Shown here one piece after another: positions 57,170 through 64,000 of a DNA stretch of 64,000 bases (position 1 is the stretch's first letter; every line of letters starts with the position of its first letter). The stretch comes from Siphonodentalium dalli (taxonomy: Eukaryota > Mollusca > Scaphopoda > Gadilida > Siphonodentaliidae), in the NCBI GenBank assembly GCA_032622095.1, contig CP136066.1, forward strand, positions 229,964,961 through 230,028,960, written 5' to 3'. Both the position numbers and the translations under genes were made by a program. The notes beneath the pieces are model-generated. The model saw only the letters and a program-made list of their open reading frames with translations, made no database searches and had not been told where the DNA came from.

Positions 57170-57603
57170 ACCAAGGTCTAAGGCTGAAACTTAATCAGAT
57201 TAGAATAGGTAGATGCATTCATTATCGCTGGATACGTGAGATAGGTAGAACCATGGTTGTTCCATCAATTAAATCGACTTTAAAGTCTTCAACAAATAAA
57301 TATAAATTATGGTCTACTTTTAAATCAGGCTATCCTGCCAATTAGATGTTCTGCACAGACAGATTTTTAATGGAGTAAAAATCCAATTTTACTCATACAT
57401 CTAAACCCTGCTAACACGCAGAGATCATATCCTCTTTTCAGTAATCAGGTACACACACGTGTTATCATTTAACTATAGTTAAGTCTGCTTAGTAACTGGA
57501 TGGAGATGTCCCACTCACGTATCATGCACATAGTTTTCCTTTTCAGAGATTGAATACAGATGTATAAATGTATTAACAATAGTAGTCTTGCCTTAGACCT
57601 TGG
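57170..57603. mobile_element. possible MITE: 14-bp inverted repeats
   Basis: CCAAGGTCTAAGGC near 57171 is exactly inverted as GCCTTAGACCTTGG ending at about 57602, enclosing about 430 bp of AT-rich non-coding sequence. No target-site duplication is clear, so the call rests only on the inverted ends. Confidence 0.4.
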
Positions 57604-57725
57604 CCGTCATTATGCTGAGTATATCCTTCCTGGTTGCTCTTTTCGGTGGCGCTCACCACCGTACCCCCCAGAGCTTTCCGATGAATAGCAACAAGCCATA
57701 TTTCTGACTAAATCCTGAATTTTGT

Positions 57726-57872
57726 TTAATTTTTGAAGTTATTGAAATTTTTGAAATTTTTGAACTTTTTGTACTTTTTGAACTTTTTGAACTTTTTGAA
57801 CTTTTTGAACTTTTTGAACTTTTTGAACTTTTTGAACTTTTTGAACTTTTTGAAATTTTTGAAGTTTTGAAA
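57726..57872. repeat. 10-bp tandem repeat ACTTTTTGAA
   Basis: About a dozen almost exact copies are present. The Lys/Phe-repeat peptides predicted from both frames on the minus strand are artefacts of this array. Confidence 0.95.
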
Positions 57873-57899
57873 TTTTTTGGACATGCCCAACCGGTATAC

Positions 57900-60800
57900 A
57901 AATAGACCATGATGCAATGCGTGGGCGGAGAATATAGGTCAAACTGTATATACTGCCCCCAAAACAGGAGTACTGCAGATAATGTAGGTCATGTACTTCG
58001 GATAGAGTTATCGTTCCTGAAATGACACCAAACAGGGGGGGTATCATCACCTTCCAATGGAAACCAGAAAGATTGCCTAAAAACTAAAGGATAACAAATC
58101 CTATTTATAATAATACTTACGCTAAAACTAACAGTGCGACATCTTTCTGTTAACTATTCCTGCTAGGATGGTATGGGAGGTATGGGAGGTATGTAACAGA
58201 ACGATGTGCGCCCCTGCCTGGTCACACCCCTGTGGACTATTGCATCAGTTCAAACTATTACGATGCACGAACAACAGGCGTGGGATTGTTAGTCGGACAG
58301 CCGTACTTAGCATGATGACGAGATCACGCGATGCTGATTCTGGCTAATTCTCAGGAAAGTTCCCAGTCGAACCAGTGCAGAGGTCTAAAAGATATTAGTT
58401 GTTTTGGTACACTGCACTGGTCATGATATACGAAAGCTACACGAAAGCTACCTTTAGTGACGAGCCGTTGACAAGCAGTTGTCAAACTTGGCCAGTAACA
58501 TTGTCACATGATTTTGATAAGTAGGTTACCAATTTCAAATATAACACTGAAATTATATCCACCAGTGTTCAGTTGACTGAGTCCTCCTATGAGTAGCGCA
58601 CTGGGAATGACTTACTGATCCAGAAGAGCCTGAAAATGCTAGCATCAGCTGTCGATCTTTAACGAGAAGATATGTTCAGAAAATAAAAGAAGTTACAAAA
58701 GATCTTACGGTTCAATGAGTTATCGGCACCCAAAAATACAAACACAACGTGAAGCACGGAGAGAATTTCGTATCTCCAACATACGGAGTTCTGCCACAAT
58801 GATATATGTACACTATATGCACAGTATTTATCTAATATAAATATAACACTATCGGGTCTGTATAAAATTTAGCGCGCCTGGTATCGCAATATTTTGAGTT
58901 CAATATTGCAATAATAAGCGCAACAGAATTTTGGTATTGTGGTATAATCACGCCTATTTCTAAATTAAGCACGCTCAATATCGCAATAAAGGTTCGCTTA
59001 AAAATACCACTTATTCTGACTGGTACTGTATTGTCATGATGTACGGATTCACCTGTTAAAACAAAAACTGTGGTTACAAGTGACTGAACAATTTCACGCC
59101 TTACATGTTACCAAAATGTATGCCATTAAGATATTTTACTTTTACATGTACATAAATTTGAGTTTAAACTGTGAAACATGTAGCTTTGTTCTTCTTATGG
59201 CTTAAAAGGGCATGCCTATTCATGTTTTAGAATGGTCGAAATTAGTATTACTCATAACTGAATAGTGATGGGTTGGCTTATCAGCTATTACTAGTATCGT
59301 TTTTTATTTACATCCATTTTAATACAGTAGTTAGTGAAAGGCGAACACATTACGCGTGCGCAGCCTTTTTCCGGATTAAATTATACGAGGCCGATAACAA
59401 GCTTGATCCTCTGCAAACTGCAAAGTTTCATAAAAATTATCGTAACATAAGAACTAAGATGTATTTTTCAGTTACGAATAATACTAGTTTCGACCATTCA
59501 AAAAGATATGCATCGTAATGCCTACCATATTGTCACCATGGGAACCTGGCTAATTATATGGTAAATTAGCAAATTAAGAGCAAACAATTGGTGTTGACCC
59601 ATGAAAAATACCATTGGTCTGACCTTTATTAGTTACGGTCTTGATATTAATTAAACGGTGCTGAACCGTAAAAAATACAACGGTCTGACGGTTACTGGTT
59701 ACGGTCTGCCAGTTACGGTTTTATACCGTGGAATATGCTACGGCCTGGCCGTATGTTTTACGGTCAAATGTTGGCAGCGATGTTGCGGGGTCTCAGACAG
59801 TTAAAGCAACGGTCTTTTTTCTAACAGTGTGTGATTGAATAGTATTATGATACATTAAATCTCAACTGAATTTTGGCCATTGCTGTTTTCTTTGTGGATC
59901 CTGCTTAACTATGGTTTATTTTAATGTGGTTCTCAAAACACCATTGTAAATTAACTTTGCCAGGTTTTCATCATAAAGTGAACGATTCTGTTACTATTTG
60001 ACTCTTAGCCGCCTAATATATTATGCAATGGTAACATATATATATTTGCTCTGCAATGCGCAAAGAGACAAATGTGTGCACAAATATTAGATAAAATGTC
60101 ATTATGCTCGGCTAAAACGCCTATAATCTACTAAATTATCGATGAATTATGTGCAATAACGAAATTATTTGTCGTGGGTGCCCACTGGAGCTTATCATTT
60201 TTGCTCGTTTTCGAACTGGAGCCATACAAATTTCGCCCTGGAGCCACCATGTGCTTGTCTTTTAATGTGCTACCTGTAGACCTGTTCAAATTTTGTGTGC
60301 ATATGTTTGCATTTTCGTGTCCCTGAGATAACAAACACCAGAAAACTATGGTTTGCCCATTGGAATATCCCATTTCTGGTCTAAACAAAACTTTGATAAA
60401 CTCCTGATTGTTCAATATTCCGTTAGCGATACAATTAAAATTCAAGACACATGGATACAGACGGTGATATTGAAAAAACTTAATTCAATTTTGAAAGAAT
60501 AATTTGGATTTTTAAGAAAATACCATTTTAAGTGCCGTCACGCTATTTTCTTTTATACAATTGCAGATAGGGCAACTGAGCATTTATCGATGCGCACTGG
60601 ACAATTATACGATTTATGACGGATTTAGCAGGAGCGGTGGGCCCCCAGTGAGTATGGCGGCGTTTATTCAGGGTATATATATTTATTTCCATTATGGTCC
60701 CCGATTAATTCAGGCAAATGAGAGACCGGAACACATCCATATGCGTCCTACCACCGCAAACAATTGGATTAAAAATGTATTATGTGTTTGATTCAACAAT

Positions 60801-61000
60801 GAAATGCATACGGTCAGTTGAAATTGAAGTAACGATAGGTGATAGTGAGCCAAACAGCAAGTATTCCACCAGAAATTAAAAAAAACTAGATAGATATATC
60901 TGAACAAAATAGGAGTGCTTTGTTAGTGCTAACAATATCTTATTCTCAAGAACTAGCACATATATGATATAATATAAAGACATTAACAATTCAACATTAG
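57900..61000. other. unassigned AT-rich sequence
   Basis: No exon with family features was found. 59600-59770 has clustered TACGGTCTG / AACGGT words on one strand, a degenerate short repeat. A frame at 60561-60788 follows a pyrimidine-rich ATACAATTGCAG acceptor-like site but matches nothing I know. Confidence 0.45.
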
Positions 61001-61144
61001 AGAAAAGGATTTGGCAGTAAACCAAAGGCTTATAGGTGGCCATTTCATTGGTATATATATTGCATCATGGTTTGATGGCGTCTCAAAGATGAATTGCCTG
61101 TTCCACAAGCACCGCAACCTATCGCGTGGTCAATTTCTGCTGTC

Positions 61145-61163
61145 CGCCCCCCCCCCCCCCCCC
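61145..61163 (+). repeat. poly-C tract
   Basis: A run of about 18 C; length in such runs is unreliable in assemblies. Confidence 0.9.
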
Positions 61164-61189
61164 ACACAATCACCCGGGCATGACTGAGC

Positions 61190-61840
61190 AGCCCCATGAG
61201 CCCGTGGCAGGAGAATACATATAAAGCATTGGTTGTGAAAAATGACTTGGCGGGTTTGTTAACCCTTTAAATGCCAATATTGACAAAAAGAACTCGGAAG
61301 ACCAGGGCATACATAGAGACCCGATCACACTTTATATCGATGACTAATTGTAGCCAGACACATATTAAACGTAAACGGCGAAGATTGACACGCCGTCTCG
61401 TTCACGGCCGGGTTCGTTAACCCCTTAAATGACGATATGGTCCAGAACTGCACGGGCGAGCCCTTGCAAGCCCGGACAAGCCCGGTGGCATGGGCCCGCG
61501 GACAGTGTAATATGATGCATTATGGTAGGACACGTACAAAGCATAGGTTGTAAACAATTACTGGCTGCGTCATCCACCGGCGGTTTTATTAACCCTTTAC
61601 ATGTCGATATTGGCTAAACGAACCATGGAGAGCCCGGGCACACCCAGCGACGCGATCAAACTATATATCGATGGCTAATAGTAACAAGACACTTAGTAAA
61701 TGTAAACTGTGGGGATTGACTCGTCATCTCGTTCACTGTCGGGTTCATTTGCCTCTCAGATGACGACATGGGCCAGAAGAGCGCGAGAGAGCCTGTGTAA
61801 CCCGGGCGCACTCTTAATCGTTGGGGGTAGAATGTGTGGG
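61190..61840. repeat. two tandem copies of a 315-bp repeat
   Basis: GCAT(T/A)GGTTGT, TTAACCCTTTA(A/C)ATG and TATATATCGATG recur 315 bp apart (about 61227 and 61542). A further partial copy occurs at about 62845-62960, and an inverted piece is present at 63900-64000 (GAACCCGGCCATGAACGAGA). It is non-coding. Confidence 0.85.
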
Positions 61841-62049
61841 GCCAAGGTTTTCGGGGGCCGATCAACCCTCATGTTAGGCGATTCTTCGTATCTTTTGACC
61901 AACATGTCACCCTACAATGGGTGGCGAATTTTTTACCCACCAAAGGGGGCGCTTTAATTAACCAATCAGAAAGTAGTGACCCATTTGACGTCATGACACT
62001 CTCCAGACGACTTTTCGCGAGGTAAAAGGCTACTCGAAACAAGTGGGAC

Positions 62050-62399
62050 ATGGACCATCTCATCGACAAATTCAAAGGTGAGTTTATATTATTCTTGCCA
62101 TTATTGATAACTTAGTTCCCGGTACTGCCATTTAATAACCAGATATTCGTGTTGACCCTTTCGAAATTCACGATTGATTGTGCATTTGAGAATGAAATTA
62201 TATTTTACAATTATTCATCATCTTTTTCTGTATTTCAGGTGGGCACGGCACTGAGTTATTTGGAAGTTTAAACAAATCAACCACACATCATAAATCTTGG
62301 GAAAAAGTTATTACCAAACCAAGTTTTTTGTATTTCTCCAGGAGTGTTCGAATCTACCAATCAAATGTGTTAGTGATACCCCCATGGCTGGTGAAATAA
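62050..62399 (+). CDS. candidate two-exon small gene, unknown function
   Basis: ATG at 62050 (context GGGACATGG) opens M-D-H-L-I-D-K-F-K, followed by a consensus donor AAAG|GTGAGT (exon end 62077). A pyrimidine-rich acceptor CTTTTTCTGTATTTCAG ends at 62238, and joining there continues an open frame of 52 codons to TAA at 62397-62399 (G-G-H-G-T-E-L-F-G-S-L at the junction). The intron would be 161 bp. A palindromic TGACGTCA lies 60 bp upstream (about 61988). There is no homology that I recognise, the second exon runs into repeat sequence, and a frame of this size can arise by chance; the paired good splice sites are the main support. Confidence 0.3.
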
Positions 62400-62426
62400 C
62401 CCAGCATGGTAGTCGGAGTCTACCCC

Positions 62427-62650
62427 TCATTGTTGGGTGAAATATACCCCCGCCACTGTTGGGTGTGGTGAAATAACCCTACAAGAAGGTTCAAATCTAC
62501 CCATCAAAGGGTTAATCATACCCACTATGGGTGGCAAAATTACCCTGCAAGAAGGTTCAAATCTACCCCTCAATGGGTTAATTATGCCCCCAATGTGTGG
62601 TGAAATGTACCCCTCACAGTTGGGTAAAAACTTACCAACCAAAATTACCA
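62427..62650. repeat. 66-bp minisatellite (about three copies)
   Basis: AAGGTTCAAATCTACCC, GGGTTAAT(C/T)AT and TGG(C/T)(A/G)AAAT(T/G)ACCC recur with a period of about 66 bp. It continues to the left in more degenerate form and is not coding. Confidence 0.85.
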
Positions 62651-62689
62651 CACAAGGGGGGGCGGATCAATGTGCCCCCCCCCCCCCAG

Positions 62690-62825
62690 GTGGTACCCCC
62701 CCCCCCCCCCAAGATTTTAGAGTGCGGACCATGCGGAGAGTATATTTTTTGTTTTTTCTTTCTTTGCCATATCCTGTATCCGTATATCGATTGCGCAATA
62801 AAGTATCTATCTATCTATCTATATT
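62690..62825 (+). mobile_element. 3' terminus of a non-LTR retrotransposon
   Basis: Sequence ending in GCGCAATAAAG followed by (TATC)n at 62803-62822 has the form of a non-LTR 3' UTR with microsatellite tail. No ORF2 sequence precedes it (a poly-C tract does), so this is a very short 5'-truncated copy or a tail fragment. Confidence 0.5.
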
Positions 62826-62960
62826 ATATTATGCCTTGTGGTAGTAGAATGCATATGTTGTGAAAACTTACTTGCTATGTCACCCAACGCCGGTGTTATT
62901 GACCCATTTAATGCCGATATTGGCTAAATGAACACGGGAGAGCCCGAGCGTAATCTGCGT

Positions 62961-63900
62961 TTGATCTAGACTTTCAAGTCCACGATCCCCGTACTAAAAT
63001 ATGTTTCAGATTGTTGACCAATTTACGATATTGACCCACCGAGGAGGACTGCATTAAACAGCGATGAGATTAGTTCTATTTTCCATCGGAATATATACAT
63101 ACATGTATACCGATTTTGGTATATATATATACATGTATAGTCAGATATCGCTCATATTACTCCCAGTGTCAGAAACAGCGTGTCGCACATGACAGATGTG
63201 TTGTGATATAACCAACGATACAATGTTTTCGTCTCTTGATATGAATATTATTACAATAGTCCGTTCTGGTCATTTTGATATAAACCTTAGGACCGAGTGT
63301 TCTACATGTAAAATTGCAATTTATCGGACAATTTACTCAAACACCTGGCAGGCTATTTCATTGCGAAAAAGCTGTCATTGTTTACATTACGAGAGGATGT
63401 CAACAGACATATTAAACCGAGCCTAGCTATGCTCATTAACATAAGCGTCATGACTAGGAACTCGCTTCAATCTTCATGACTTTATGTGGCTTCCAGGTCT
63501 TTGATAATTCATCGACTAGTCGCTTGCATGCATGTTGAAGCAACAAGTATTCCAGGGTTCCCAACTGACGTTTGATCAAATATGTCGAAAGTTATTAGCT
63601 AGATCGTTAACAGCCTACTACACTAATAACATATATTAGATATATTTTTGTGTACTCTACCTATAGGTATAACACCACGTTACTATGGGTATAACAACTT
63701 TCTACTATAGATAAAACAAATTCTACTATAGGTATACATGTGTAACTTTCGACGCATTTCTCAATGGAAAGTGACCTACATACATTATAGTTGGGAATAA
63801 TACGATACGAAATTTTTTTCTTCTTAGAATTGTATTTTGTGGGCTTTGGTAAAGATCTAAAGCTCTGTCGTTATCTTCTAACCTATACCGTTATTTAAGG
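62961..63900. other. unassigned sequence
   Basis: AT-rich with ATATATACATGTATA dyads around 63095-63140 and short TAGGTATAACA repeats near 63660-63740. No gene is recognised. Confidence 0.45.
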
Positions 63901-64000
63901 GTTCAATGAACCCGGCCATGAACGAGATGGCGAGTCAATTCCCACCGTGTGATACATGTAGTCCCGAGTTCCTTTAGCCAATATCGGATTTTAAAGGGTT

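Noticed and set aside
52728-57603. One single Gypsy element including env and SGNH
   Set aside because: A polypurine tract and LTR with poly(A) signal already end the gag-pol relic at 52.7-53 kb, and I see no matching LTR after the SGNH frame, so the two are kept separate.
57653-58050. Lys/Phe and Lys/Ser repeat proteins on the minus strand
   Set aside because: Both frames are translations of a 10-bp tandem repeat; no start, domain or neighbour supports a gene.
61145-62712. Poly-C runs as functional elements
   Set aside because: Simple homopolymers within repeats; lengths are likely assembly-dependent.

Overview
The window looks like AT-rich, intron-containing animal nuclear DNA. It has no operons, bacterial ribosome-binding patterns, CRISPR arrays, or rRNA/tRNA that I could recognise. 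Protein fragments typical of invertebrate genomes (an HtrL/YibB-like type II membrane protein, Gypsy pol, an errantivirus-type envelope, piggyBac, non-LTR reverse transcriptase) and the abundant 'AAGATGGCGGCC'-type repeats suggest a lophotrochozoan, most likely a mollusc. That placement is inference. Almost all of the 64 kb is repeats or decayed mobile DNA; no gene in it can be shown to be intact.

Layout. 0-5.9 kb (minus strand): a two-exon HtrL/YibB-like gene (N-terminal membrane anchor exon, 1.87 kb intron, catalytic-domain exon). Its first exon is split by a 5'-truncated non-LTR retrotransposon. A 3' fragment of the same gene lies just downstream, two first-exon copies lie at 10.7-11.0 kb, and a decayed catalytic exon lies at 44.3 kb on the other strand. 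8.9-9.6 kb: minisatellite. 10.45-10.62 kb: a near-perfect 165-bp palindrome. 11.3-13.6 kb: a Jockey/CR1-type non-LTR relic. 15.3-26.0 kb: two 440-bp direct repeats with LTR-like ends and a matching 4-bp flank (GAGT). They appear to bound a non-coding LTR element that carries a 5.1-kb foldback element with inverted minisatellite cores and a 140-bp higher-order satellite. 26.6-30.0 kb: a 3.4-kb element with 15-bp terminal inverted repeats, inserted in one of two tandem host repeats so that the other serves as an empty site. 30.3-31.9 kb: a second inverted minisatellite array. 33-46 kb: dispersed repeats, a MITE, a segmental duplication, a GC-richer 1.16-kb insert with a long interrupted frame, a 546-bp tandem repeat and a piggyBac N-terminal fragment. 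47.0-47.7 kb: a 28-bp minisatellite abutting a truncated gag. 47.7-53 kb: a degenerate Gypsy gag-pol with 3' polypurine tract and LTR. 54.1-57.1 kb: an errantivirus-type envelope relic followed by an SGNH/GDSL-hydrolase-like reading frame. 57-64 kb: short inverted and tandem repeats and one possible small two-exon gene.

The genes do not form a pathway. The most interesting points are the envelope plus SGNH-hydrolase pairing, the repeated fragmentation of the HtrL-like gene, and the several independent inverted-repeat (foldback) structures, three of which can be dated or bounded using paralogous 'empty' copies inside this same window.
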